A DNA stretch of 64,000 nt from Actinospineispora acaciae DSM 45401. Its GTDB lineage: Bacteria > Actinomycetota > Actinomycetes > Mycobacteriales > Pseudonocardiaceae. Below the pieces are notes generated by a model. It was not told where the DNA came from. It ran no database searches and was given only the letters and a program-made list of their open reading frames with translations. Made by a program: the position numbers and the translations under genes. The stretch covers positions 186,001 to 250,000 of the forward strand of contig NZ_JIAI01000004.1 of NCBI RefSeq assembly GCF_000620785.1, in the 5' to 3' direction. Below, piece by piece: positions 56,911 through 64,000 of the stretch (the first letter of the stretch is position 1; the number at the start of each line of letters is the position of its first letter).

Positions 56911-58437
56911 TCACGCATTGATGTTCGCCTCGAGGATGTTCGGGTAGATGCGCCAATAGGCGAAGGGCTCCTTCGTCAGCCGTGACTGCAGTTCTTCGAG
57001 CTCCTGCTGGAAGGCACGGAACTCGGCCGCCGCCCTGGCGTCCAGCGCCAGATAGCCGAAGTCCTGCATCAGCGCGGCGCGTTTGACGTTCAGGTTGAAG
57101 TTGGCGTTCACCAGCCGCTGGTACACGTCGACGGGCAGCCGCCGGCCGTTCCTGTAGACCCGGACCGGCTGCACCTGGCTCCACATCTGGTAGTTCCACA
57201 GCCCGGTGCCGAGCACCTCGTGCTGCACGGTGGCGAGGTGCAGCAGCGCGGCGACGAACCGGGCGGTGCCCGCGATCGTGACGTCCTCGCCGCTCAGCGC
57301 GCGCACGCCGTTCGGGACGAGCCGGTCCATCGTGGCCAGCCAGTCGACGACGGCCGCGTCCGCGCGCAGCGCCCGGTCGGTCGGGTAGTACAGGGCGAGG
57401 TAGCGGGCCGCGTGGGCGTGCAGCACGTCGAAGATCGCCCGCAGGTTGGCGAGGCTGGGGGTGTCGAAACCGGCGGAGTCGAGCCCCCGGCGCGCGGCGT
57501 CGCGGTCCGGGTCCAGCACGGTGATGTCGTAGGCGTCGTAGGTGTCCTCGAACAGCTCGCACATGCCCGCGTGGGTGAAGCTGAAGACGGAGTCGAAGTC
57601 GCCGCCCCTGGCCATCTGCCCCTTGGTGACGATCTGGTTGCTGTACTGGGTGCCGAACATGTGCGGCCACAGCAGCCGGCGCAGCGGGTGCCGGGCGTCC
57701 AGGCAGTTGCGGGTGGCGATCGCGAACGGCCCGCCGACGGCGAGGTGCACCCAGTTGAAGTGCCTGACCAGCGACACGTGGTTGGTGGCCGCGCACAGCG
57801 CCAGCCGCTTCGCGTCCTCCCAGTTGGCGTCGCCGGGCCGGCACTCCCCCAGCTCGCAGTCGATCAGCGCCGGCGCCAGCTTCGACCCCGATCCATCTGC
57901 CCGGAAGACCACCCGCAGCCCGAGCGAGCGCAGCCCGTCATGGTGCTCGTAGCGCGCCAGCTCGCGCAGGTCCCACTGGTAGTCGCCGTCGGAGGTGCGC
58001 TCCAGGTAGCCCGCGTACGGACCGGCCACCGCGAGGAAGCCGAGGTCCACCTCGCCGGCGAACTCCGGGGGAAGAATGGGTGCCGGGAAACAACGCCGAT
58101 GGGCCTTGGTGTAGGCCTCGGACAGCGCCTGGTCCGGGTTCTCCGGGATGTCCGGCATTCCTGGCTGCATTGGTCCGAATATGCGGTACAACGCAACTTG
58201 AAATTCGTAGAAATAGTATTTGAGCAGCGACCTTTCGTCGTCCGGGACGCGGTCCGCGACTCGGATGTTGTGTATGGGAATTCCCGGGAACTGGCTCACC
58301 AGGCTGACGTCGCCGATAGGCTGCTCATCGTCAACCGGGACCGGGATCGTCACCGGCCGGTTCGCCCGGTACTTCGCGATCGCGATCAGATTCCAGAACC
58401 TCCGGCGCAGACCCCATGGCAGCATCTCCAGCCCCAC
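56911..58437 (-). CDS. Lipoxygenase-family protein
   Basis: A 508-residue bacterial lipoxygenase homologue lacking the PLAT domain. The metal site is visible in VRHFNWVHLAVGGPFAIATR: His226 and His231 spaced H-x4-H. ARHPLRRLLWPHMFGTQYSN, the conserved substrate-channel loop, follows. A third His is His400 or His406 in ALLHLATVQHEVLGTGLWNY, and the protein ends YPNILEANINA, where lipoxygenases use the C-terminal carboxylate as a metal ligand. The predicted reaction is dioxygenation of polyunsaturated fatty acids to hydroperoxides. The GTG at 58437 or ATG at 58425 is the start. It is the first gene of the pair with the heme dioxygenase. Confidence 0.85.
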   Translation of the reverse strand: MGLEMLPWGLRRRFWNLIAIAKYRANRPVTIPVPVDDEQPIGDVSLVSQFPGIPIHNIRVADRVPDDERSLLKYYFYEFQVALYRIFGPMQPGMPDIPENPDQALSEAYTKAHRRCFPAPILPPEFAGEVDLGFLAVAGPYAGYLERTSDGDYQWDLRELARYEHHDGLRSLGLRVVFRADGSGSKLAPALIDCELGECRPGDANWEDAKRLALCAATNHVSLVRHFNWVHLAVGGPFAIATRNCLDARHPLRRLLWPHMFGTQYSNQIVTKGQMARGGDFDSVFSFTHAGMCELFEDTYDAYDITVLDPDRDAARRGLDSAGFDTPSLANLRAIFDVLHAHAARYLALYYPTDRALRADAAVVDWLATMDRLVPNGVRALSGEDVTIAGTARFVAALLHLATVQHEVLGTGLWNYQMWSQVQPVRVYRNGRRLPVDVYQRLVNANFNLNVKRAALMQDFGYLALDARAAAEFRAFQQELEELQSRLTKEPFAYWRIYPNILEANINA

Positions 58438-58791
58438 CTACCCATGCGCTCGCTCGTTTCCGTCCACCTGTAGGAGCGGCCACGGTGGTGGCCTGATACA
58501 CGCGATGTCGGGGCGAGGTCGTCCCTGGCGGCGTTGTCGGCAAGGCCAGGTGTGAGCATGGCGGCGATGTGCACCGCCGACGTCCGGTGGCCGCCGCAGG
58601 GTGCCGCCGTCGGGGCGCCGCTGCGTGGCCGCTCGCCCCGACATCACTCCACCGCTCCTCCGCAGTAGAACGATCTATCAAACGCTAGAACGATCTATCT
58701 AGAAGTAGAACGATCTATCCACGGCGTGCGAACGTCAAGCACCGAGTAGCCGGCCGCCACCCGGGTACGGCACGCATCAGCACGAACCCGT
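58438..58791. other. 354-bp intergenic region with a triple operator
   Basis: No convincing gene. The right half holds three 14-bp iterons (58666-58719) upstream of the lipoxygenase gene. A 69-codon open frame on the minus strand (58647-58438) with a GGAGG-like leader ends against the lipoxygenase start, but its Arg/Pro/His-rich composition is that of chance frames. The long, AT-richer iteron tract suggests a regulated promoter. Confidence 0.6.
58666..58719. promoter_or_regulatory. Three TetR-operator-like iterons spaced exactly 20 bp
   Basis: TAGAACGATCTATC occurs at 58666-58679, 58686-58699 and 58706-58719, identical in all three. Each contains TAGA, four bases, TCTA, an inverted repeat of the TetR kind. 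The 20-bp period is about two DNA turns, placing all sites on one face. They lie about 230 bp upstream of the lipoxygenase start and just past the stop of the PucR-type gene. The binding protein is not identified; the local TetR gene has a different palindrome. Confidence 0.7.
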
Positions 58792-59820
58792 TCACGTCCC
58801 GAACAGCCGCCAGGCGGTGAGCGCGAGCCTGGCCCGGGTCAGCCCGGCGGGGTCGGTGAGGTCGACGCCCAAGGCTCCGCCGATCTGTTCGAGCCGGCGG
58901 GCGACGCTGCTGTGGTGCAGGTGCAGCAGCTCGGCGGCCCGCCGCAGCGAGCCGGCCGCGCAGTAGATGTCCAACGTCCGCACGTCCTCAGCGGCCAGGC
59001 CACCGATCGCGGCCACGTCGGCGTTGTCCCGAGCGGCGGCCTCGGGTACGTGCGCGAGCAACGCCAACGCCCCCAACTCGCCATACTCCACGATCGGCTG
59101 GCGCTCGGTGGCGAAGCGCAGCGCGGTGCGGGCCTCCCGCCAGCACCGGTCCGGGCTCGCGGCGGCACCGACCCCCGCGCGAACACCCGACGGAAACCGC
59201 GCCGCGTCCATGGTGGCCGCCAGGATGACGCCCACGCCGGCCAGCGGCGCCGCCTTCACCGGACGGGCCGGGCAGACCAGCGCGCCGACCCGATCCAGCG
59301 GAACGCCCGAACACACGGCGGCGACCCGGATCGGCAGGTCGGCGGCGAAACCCAGCAGCCGCAGCGCCCGCGCCCTGGCCGCCTCGTCGCCCTCCGAGCT
59401 GATCACGAGCTCGACCAGTGCGGGGTCTGCCATCGTGGTGCGGGCCGGCCCGTAGCGCTCGACCACCGAGGCGACGGCGATGGCCAGCCGGTCCAGCAAC
59501 AACTCGTCGAACGGTCCGGGCGGCCCGGGGCGCTCCAGCCACACCGCGCCGATCTCCTCCTCGTCGAGCGTGACCGACACGGTGGTGGACGCGGGCGGTG
59601 GCGGGACGGGCGCCTCCCGCCCGTCGGGGGACATCCGGATCTCCTGGCCGGTGCCGTGCAGCCGGATCCCGGCCGGGCACTCGGACAGCCCGGCCGAGGC
59701 CCTGGCCAGCGCCGGGAGGTCCACCCGCCGGCGCATCAGCGTGTCGTAGAACATCACCACCCGGACCGCGCCGCCGGCCTCCTCGTCCAGGTGCGAGAGC
59801 CGCTGCGCCAGGACCTCCAT
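58792..59820 (-). CDS. PucR-type transcriptional regulator
   Basis: A 342-residue regulator. The C-terminal PucR HTH is clear: LDIYCAAGSLRRAAELLHLHHSSVARRLEQIGGALGVDLTDPAGLTRARLALTAWRLF (about residues 280-340). The N-terminal two-thirds contain a GAF-like and a GGDEF-like fold typical of CdaR/PucR regulators (VVMFYDTLMRRRVDLPALAR, then RCWREARTALRFATERQPIV). The ATG at 59820 fits the family. It diverges from an esterase gene (94 bp between starts) that it may control. The iterons beside its stop probably belong to the lipoxygenase operon, not to it. Confidence 0.85.
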   Translation of the reverse strand: MEVLAQRLSHLDEEAGGAVRVVMFYDTLMRRRVDLPALARASAGLSECPAGIRLHGTGQEIRMSPDGREAPVPPPPASTTVSVTLDEEEIGAVWLERPGPPGPFDELLLDRLAIAVASVVERYGPARTTMADPALVELVISSEGDEAARARALRLLGFAADLPIRVAAVCSGVPLDRVGALVCPARPVKAAPLAGVGVILAATMDAARFPSGVRAGVGAAASPDRCWREARTALRFATERQPIVEYGELGALALLAHVPEAAARDNADVAAIGGLAAEDVRTLDIYCAAGSLRRAAELLHLHHSSVARRLEQIGGALGVDLTDPAGLTRARLALTAWRLFGT

Positions 59821-59914
59821 GCCCGCACCATAGCGACGATCGGCGCGGCTACGCAGGAGAATGCGCGACGAGTGGCGGGTGCCGCCGGGCCGGGCGGCCG
59901 GGAGGATCGTGGGC

Positions 59915-60811
59915 ATGGATCCCGAACTGGAAGCGTTCATCCCGTTCTTCCCCAAGGCCGACCTGTCCGATCCGGTCACCGCGCGGGAGAACCTCGCCAA
60001 GCTGGCCGCCTCGGTGCCGGTGCCGGATGTCGCGGACATGGAGATCGAGGACCGCACGGTGCCCGCCGATCCGGACGTCCCGGTGCGGATCTACCGCCCC
60101 CGGCGGGCGCGGGGCGCGATCGTCTGGATGCACGGCGGCGGTTTCGTCATGGGCAACCTGGACACCGAGTACCCGTGGGCCACCCGGCTCGCCGACGGCT
60201 CCGGCGCGGTGGTGATCTCCGTCGGCTACCGCCTGGCGCCGGAGCATCCGTTCCCGGCCGCCCTCGACGACGTCTACGCCGCGCTGACCTGGACCGCCGA
60301 GCACGCCGCCGAGCTGGGCGTCGACCCGGAGCGGATAGCGGTCGGCGGCCACAGCGCCGGCGGCACGCTCGCCGCCGCGACCGCACTGCGAGCGCGCGAC
60401 CAGGACGGGCCGCCGATCCGGTTCCAGCTGCTCAACCAGCCGTCGCTGGACGACCGGCAGCAGAGCTGGTCGGCGCGCAACTTCACCGGCACGCCCTGGA
60501 TGACCAGCGCCAAGCTCGCCCAGGTGTGGCGGCACTACCTCGCGGCGGCGGCCGCCTCCTCGCCGTACGCGGCCCCGGCGCGGGCCGAGAAGCTGTCCGG
60601 CCTGCCGCCCGCCTACCTCGCCACCGCGGAGTTCTGCCCCAACCGCGACGAAGGCATCGAGTACGCGCTGCGCCTGCTGCAGTCCGGCGTGCCGGTCGAG
60701 CTGCACCAGTGGTCGGGCACCTTCCACGGGTCGCAGGCGATCGTGTCCGCCGAGGTGTCCCAGCGCCAGCTCACCGAGCTGGGCGGTGCACTGCACCGCG
60801 CCCTGGCCTAG
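59915..60811 (+). CDS. Alpha/beta hydrolase (HSL-family esterase)
   Basis: A 298-residue esterase. The oxyanion motif is WMHGGGFVMGNL, followed by SVGYRLAPEHPFPAALDDVYAAL, the nucleophile elbow VGGHSAGGTLAAA (GHSAG), an acidic residue in NRDEGIEYALRL and the catalytic His in GTFHGSQAI. All catalytic features are normal. The ATG at 59915 has GGAGGATCG upstream. It is divergent from the PucR-type regulator and converges on the TetR gene with a 4-bp overlap. It probably hydrolyses short-chain esters. Confidence 0.92.
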   Translation: MDPELEAFIPFFPKADLSDPVTARENLAKLAASVPVPDVADMEIEDRTVPADPDVPVRIYRPRRARGAIVWMHGGGFVMGNLDTEYPWATRLADGSGAVVISVGYRLAPEHPFPAALDDVYAALTWTAEHAAELGVDPERIAVGGHSAGGTLAAATALRARDQDGPPIRFQLLNQPSLDDRQQSWSARNFTGTPWMTSAKLAQVWRHYLAAAAASSPYAAPARAEKLSGLPPAYLATAEFCPNRDEGIEYALRLLQSGVPVELHQWSGTFHGSQAIVSAEVSQRQLTELGGALHRALA

Positions 60812-61368
60812 GCGAAGTGCGCCACCACCATCTCGACCAGCTCGCCGACGTCGGAGTCGACCATGGGACGGCCGGTCATGCCCATGCGGTGCAGCAGGGT
60901 CCCGACGACGACGTCGATGAGCAGCAGCACCCGGGCGTCCGGCTCGCCGAGCGCGTCCCCCAGCGCACGCCGGTACGGCTCCTGCAGCCGGCTGGACAGG
61001 ACCTCGCGTAGGGCAGGGTCGCTGACCGCGTCGCTGAACACGCCCGCGAACGCGTCGCCCACCCCCGGTTCGCCGATCTTCGCCGCGGCCCAGCGGATGG
61101 CCGAGGCGATGACCTCGGCGCGGCCGGCGCCCTCCAGCGGGGCCGGGCCGAACGCGTCGAGCAGGCAGTCCGTGACCAGCGCGCCCTTCGACGGCCAGCG
61201 GCGGTAGATCGTCGTCTTCGCCACGCCCGCGGCCGCCGCGATGCGGTCGACGGTGGCGCGCGCGTAGCCCAGCTCGTGGACGGTGCGCAGCGTCGCGGCG
61301 AAGACGGTGGCGTTGATGCCGGAGCGCGGGCGACCGGGCGGGCGGGCGGACGTGGTCGCTCGGTTCAT
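60808..61368 (-). CDS. TetR family transcriptional repressor
   Basis: A 186-residue TetR repressor. The N-terminal HTH is TVDRIAAAAGVAKTTIYRRWPSKGALVTDCLLDAF (about residues 39-73). The ligand-binding domain has PALREVLSSRLQEPYRRALG and RVLLLIDVVVGTLLHRMGM (the TetR_C_11-like group). The ATG at 61368 is used; upstream in-frame codons would enter the operator. A 29-bp palindrome lies 30 bp upstream, between it and the divergent esterase gene, so it probably represses itself and the esterase-ABC operon. Confidence 0.92.
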   Translation of the reverse strand: MNRATTSARPPGRPRSGINATVFAATLRTVHELGYARATVDRIAAAAGVAKTTIYRRWPSKGALVTDCLLDAFGPAPLEGAGRAEVIASAIRWAAAKIGEPGVGDAFAGVFSDAVSDPALREVLSSRLQEPYRRALGDALGEPDARVLLLIDVVVGTLLHRMGMTGRPMVDSDVGELVEMVVAHFA

Positions 61369-61397
61369 CGTCACACCATAGCCAGTTACGCTACTAT

Positions 61398-61426
61398 TAG
61401 TTTCGCTACCTGAAGTAGCGAAACTA
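61398..61426. promoter_or_regulatory. 29-bp palindromic operator of the TetR regulator
   Basis: TAGTTTCGCTAC, five bases, GTAGCGAAACTA: perfect 12-bp arms. A related half-site (GTTACGCTAC) precedes it at 61385-61394. It sits between the divergent TetR (61368) and esterase (61445) starts, so repressor binding would silence both. Confidence 0.8.
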
Positions 61427-61444
61427 GACGCCGAGGAGGATGGC

Positions 61445-62422
61445 ATGAGCGACGTCAAGGAGCTGCCACCGCTGCGCCTCCGGGTGCTGGGCGCGCTGCG
61501 CGGCGAGCCGGACTGGCCGGCGATGACGGCCGAGGGCCTGGCCGCCTACCGCGAGGCGGAGAACCGCAGGCGGGCGTCCCGGCTGATGCGGGTGATCACC
61601 GGGATCCCGGACCGGGGTGCCGAGATCCGGTGGCGGGAGGTGGCGCTGCCCGACCGCCGGCTCCGGGTCCGGGTGTACCGGCCGGCGCGCGCGGACGGGC
61701 ACCTGCCCCTGGTGCTGCACGTGCACGCCGGCGGGATGGTGGGCACGGCGGTGCAGAGCGACTGGCTGAACAGCCACCTGGCCGCGCGGCTGCCCTCGGT
61801 CGTGGTCTCGGTCGAGCACCGCCTGCTCGCGCCAGGGACCCCGCTGTCCTGCGCCGCCGACGACGGCTGGGACGCGCTTCGGCACCTGCTGGAGCACGCC
61901 GCGAGCTGGGGCATCGACCCGGGGCGGGTCGCCGTGGCCGGGGAGAGCGCCGGCGCGCTGATCGTCGCGCTCGCCGCGATCCGGGCCAGGGACGCCGGCC
62001 TGCCGCTGCGGGCGCAGGTGCTGGCCAACCCCTGCCTCGACCTGACCTCGACGATGCTCGACCACGCCTCGATGACCGAGCACGCGCACAGCCCGACCCT
62101 GTCCGTGACGCAGGTAGAGGCGTTCCGCCGCTACGCCGTCCCGCCCGGAACCGACCCGCGCGCGGTGTCGCCGCTGCACGCCGACGACCTGACCGGGCTG
62201 GCCCCGGCCCTGGTCGTGGTGCCGACCATCGACCCGGTGGCCGACCACGGCCGCCGCTACGCCGAACGGCTCGACGCGGCCGGCACGCCCGCGCGGCTCG
62301 CCGAACACCCCGGCGCGACCCACGGGCTGGTCAGCATGCCGGGCCTGATGCCCCAGGCCAGGACCGCACGGACCCAGCTCACCGGGTTCCTCCGCGACCA
62401 CCTGACGAGCGGAGAGCGATGA
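61445..62422 (+). CDS. Alpha/beta hydrolase (HSL-like, HAGG oxyanion variant)
   Basis: A 325-residue esterase-like protein. The oxyanion segment reads HVHAGGMVGT, with Ala in place of the first Gly of HGGG. The nucleophile elbow is VAGESAGALIVALAAI (GESAG), the acid lies in TIDPVADHG, and the His is in PGATHGLVSMPG. The N-terminal region (EAENRRRASRLMRVITGIPD) resembles esterases that act on acylated small molecules. GAGGAGG precedes the ATG at 61445. It diverges from the TetR gene and overlaps the ABC gene by ATGA, so it leads that operon. Confidence 0.88.
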   Translation: MSDVKELPPLRLRVLGALRGEPDWPAMTAEGLAAYREAENRRRASRLMRVITGIPDRGAEIRWREVALPDRRLRVRVYRPARADGHLPLVLHVHAGGMVGTAVQSDWLNSHLAARLPSVVVSVEHRLLAPGTPLSCAADDGWDALRHLLEHAASWGIDPGRVAVAGESAGALIVALAAIRARDAGLPLRAQVLANPCLDLTSTMLDHASMTEHAHSPTLSVTQVEAFRRYAVPPGTDPRAVSPLHADDLTGLAPALVVVPTIDPVADHGRRYAERLDAAGTPARLAEHPGATHGLVSMPGLMPQARTARTQLTGFLRDHLTSGER

Positions 62423-64000
62423 GCACCACCCCCGGGCTGCTGCGTCCGCACCTCGGGAGCTTCGCGGCCGTGGTGATCCTGCAGGTGATCGGCGCCGTCG
62501 CGGGCCTGGCGCCGCTGCTGGCGGTCGTCGAGCTGGGCCGCGCGCTGCTCTCGCCCGGCCCTGCCGATCACGGCCGCGTCTGGTTCGTCGTGGCCGTGGG
62601 CGCGGTCGGGCTGCTCGTCCGGCTGGTGTTCACCGCCGCGTCGTCGGGGATCGGGCACCTGCTCGACGGCCGGGTGCAGCTGGAGTTCCGCCGGCTGCTG
62701 GCCGCGCGGCTGGGGCAGGTGCCGATCGGCTGGTTCGCCCGGCGGCGCACCGGCGAGCTGGCGAAGGTGGTGGGCGAGGACGTGAGCGCGGTGCACCCGT
62801 TCATCGCCCACACCCCCGGCGAGCTGGTCTCCGCGTTCGTGGTGCCGCTGGTGTCGCTGGTCTACCTGTTCACCGTCGACTGGCGCCTGACGCTGATCAC
62901 GCTGATCCCGGTGGCGCTGGCGGTGGCGCACGTCCCGCTGATGATGACGGCGTCGAGGCTGCGCGAGCAGAAGGAGTTCGACGCGGCGATGGGCAGGATC
63001 TCGAACTCGGTCGTCGAGTTCGTGCGCGGCATCTCGGTGGTCAAGGCGTTCGGCGGGTCCGGGCGCGCGCACCGCGCCTTCGTCACCGCCACCGACGAGT
63101 TCGCCGACAGCTTCTACCGCTGGGTGCACGGCCTGTCCGCGATCGCGGCCGGCATGCAGCTCGCGCTGTCGCCCCCGTTCGTGCTCCTGGTCGTGCTGGT
63201 CGGGGGTACGGCGCTGGTCACGGCCGGTGGCATGGCGCCGGCGGACCTGCTGGCGTTCCTGGTGCTCGGGCTGGGCCTGACCGCTCCGGTGGCGGCGCTG
63301 GGCCACGGCTTCGACGACATGCAGGCCGCCCGGCGCGCGGTCGGGCGGATCGGGGACGTGCTCGCGGTGCCGCCGCTGCCCGAGCCCGCGAACCCGGCCG
63401 TGCCGCGAGGTCACCGGGTGGAGCTGCGGGGCGTCCGGTTCGGGTACGAGGACGGCCACGAGGTGCTGCGCGGCATCGACCTGGTGCTGGAGCCGGGGAC
63501 GGTCACCGCGGTCGTCGGGCCGTCGGGCAGCGGGAAGTCCACGCTGGTCCGGCTGCTGCCCCGGTTCTTCGACCCGACCCACGGCTCGGTCGCGCTCGGC
63601 GGTGTCGACCTGCGCGAGCTGGACGCCCGCGAGCTGTACCGCACCGTCTCGTTCGTCTTCCAGGACACCAGCCTGCTGCGCGCGTCGGTGGCGGAGAACA
63701 TCGCGCTGGCGGTGCCACAGGCCGGCCTCGACGACGTGGTCCGCGCGGCCAGGCTGGCGAACATCCACGACCGGATCCTGGAGCTGCCGCGCGGGTACGA
63801 CACGGTGATCGGTACGCAGGCCTGGCTCTCCGGCGGCGAGGCGCAGCGGATCTCGATCGCGCGCGCGCTGCTCGCCGACGCGCCGGTGCTGGTGCTCGAC
63901 GAGGCGACGGCCTTCGCCGACCCCCGGACCGAGCAGGCGCTGCGGCGGGCGCTGGCGACGCTGGAGGGCGAGCGGACGGTCCTGGTCATCGCCCACCGCA
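62419..64000 (+). CDS. ABC transporter, fused membrane and ATP-binding domains (partial, runs off the right edge)
   Basis: At least 527 residues of a half-transporter of the exporter/IrtAB-like type. Six membrane helices run from about residue 12 to 300 (AAVVILQVIGAVAGLAPLLA, then FVVPLVSLVYLFTVDWRLTL). The ABC domain has Walker A VVGPSGSGKSTLVRLL (about 365-380), the Q-loop FVFQDTSLL, signature LSGGEAQRISIARALL (about 471-486) and Walker B VLVLDEATAFAD. The final H-loop His is just inside the window edge. It overlaps the esterase stop by ATGA. A partner half-transporter may follow outside. Siderophore or lipid transport are candidates; the substrate is unknown. Confidence 0.9.
   Translation, partial: MSTTPGLLRPHLGSFAAVVILQVIGAVAGLAPLLAVVELGRALLSPGPADHGRVWFVVAVGAVGLLVRLVFTAASSGIGHLLDGRVQLEFRRLLAARLGQVPIGWFARRRTGELAKVVGEDVSAVHPFIAHTPGELVSAFVVPLVSLVYLFTVDWRLTLITLIPVALAVAHVPLMMTASRLREQKEFDAAMGRISNSVVEFVRGISVVKAFGGSGRAHRAFVTATDEFADSFYRWVHGLSAIAAGMQLALSPPFVLLVVLVGGTALVTAGGMAPADLLAFLVLGLGLTAPVAALGHGFDDMQAARRAVGRIGDVLAVPPLPEPANPAVPRGHRVELRGVRFGYEDGHEVLRGIDLVLEPGTVTAVVGPSGSGKSTLVRLLPRFFDPTHGSVALGGVDLRELDARELYRTVSFVFQDTSLLRASVAENIALAVPQAGLDDVVRAARLANIHDRILELPRGYDTVIGTQAWLSGGEAQRISIARALLADAPVLVLDEATAFADPRTEQALRRALATLEGERTVLVIAHR

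Noticed and set aside
58438..58647. 69-codon minus-strand frame just upstream of the lipoxygenase, with a GGAGG-like leader
   Set aside because: Composition is Arg/Pro/His-rich as in chance frames and it has no recognisable fold; it may only be leader sequence of the lipoxygenase transcript.
58666..58719. Iterons as a plasmid-type replication origin
   Set aside because: No replication initiator gene, AT-rich melting region or DnaA boxes nearby; the internal TAGA/TCTA symmetry and the promoter position favour an operator.
62257..63996. Long minus-strand open frame opposite the ABC transporter
   Set aside because: No family motifs and His/Arg/Gln-rich composition; the plus strand carries Walker A, signature and Walker B motifs in order.

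Overview
The window looks like chromosomal DNA of a high-GC actinomycete. The GC content is very high, third codon positions are mostly G or C, GTG starts are frequent, and there is a WhiB protein, a bacterial Ku and a very large P2-type ATPase of the mycobacterial kind. A VanH-type D-lactate dehydrogenase at the left edge fits glycopeptide-producing or glycopeptide-resistant Pseudonocardiaceae (Amycolatopsis-like), but the genus is inference. No rRNA, tRNA, CRISPR array, transposase or integrase was seen.

Layout. 0-2 kb: a vanH-like gene, cut by the left edge, diverges from a LysR regulator across an inverted repeat that could be its binding site. 1.9-8.3 kb: an SDR remnant, an intact SDR, a membrane protein, a VOC protein coupled to a GMC oxidoreductase, an APC permease and a dienelactone-hydrolase-like protein lacking the usual Cys. 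8.3-9.8 kb: a divergent ArsR and His-rich cation efflux pair. 9.9-24.3 kb: an aromatic-catabolism region. It holds an IclR regulator, aromatic-acid MFS carrier and flavin monooxygenase, then AraC and LLM genes, a decayed MFS gene joined to an LVIVD-repeat gene, and a cupin. Next is a five-gene overlapping operon (flavin monooxygenase, amidohydrolase, esterase, maleylacetate reductase, intradiol dioxygenase) under a divergent IclR gene. The last two enzymes form the hydroxyquinol to maleylacetate to 3-oxoadipate route.

24-37 kb: an AlkD-like repair protein, a coupled operon of MFS exporter, NmrA-like, NTF2-like, cupin and VOC genes beside a large LuxR (LAL) regulator, three exported or membrane proteins, a SnoaL-like protein, an AraC regulator and a CPA1 Na+/H+ antiporter. 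37-45 kb: an atypical P450 overlapping a PhoU-like gene and a frameshifted PiT phosphate transporter, two small proteins and the P-type ATPase. 45-49.3 kb: a block of visibly lower GC with an alpha/beta hydrolase, a hexapeptide acyltransferase, a family-25 glycosyltransferase, an HTH protein with an unknown C-terminal domain and two small orphan genes, probably acquired.

49.4-55 kb: Ku, an SRPBCC protein, WhiB, an MHS-type transporter, an OhrR-like MarR regulator, an NTF2-like protein and an AraC regulator. 55-58.5 kb: a lipoxygenase gene followed after 21 bp by an alpha-dioxygenase-like heme enzyme, a likely oxylipin cassette. Upstream of it lie three copies of a TetR-operator-like 14-mer spaced exactly 20 bp. 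58.8-64 kb: a PucR-type regulator, an esterase, a TetR regulator and a second esterase diverging over a 29-bp palindrome, and an ABC exporter running off the right edge.

The strongest candidate for a little-described system is the lipoxygenase/alpha-dioxygenase pair with its iterated operator. Next are the lower-GC transferase island and the vanH-LysR arrangement.
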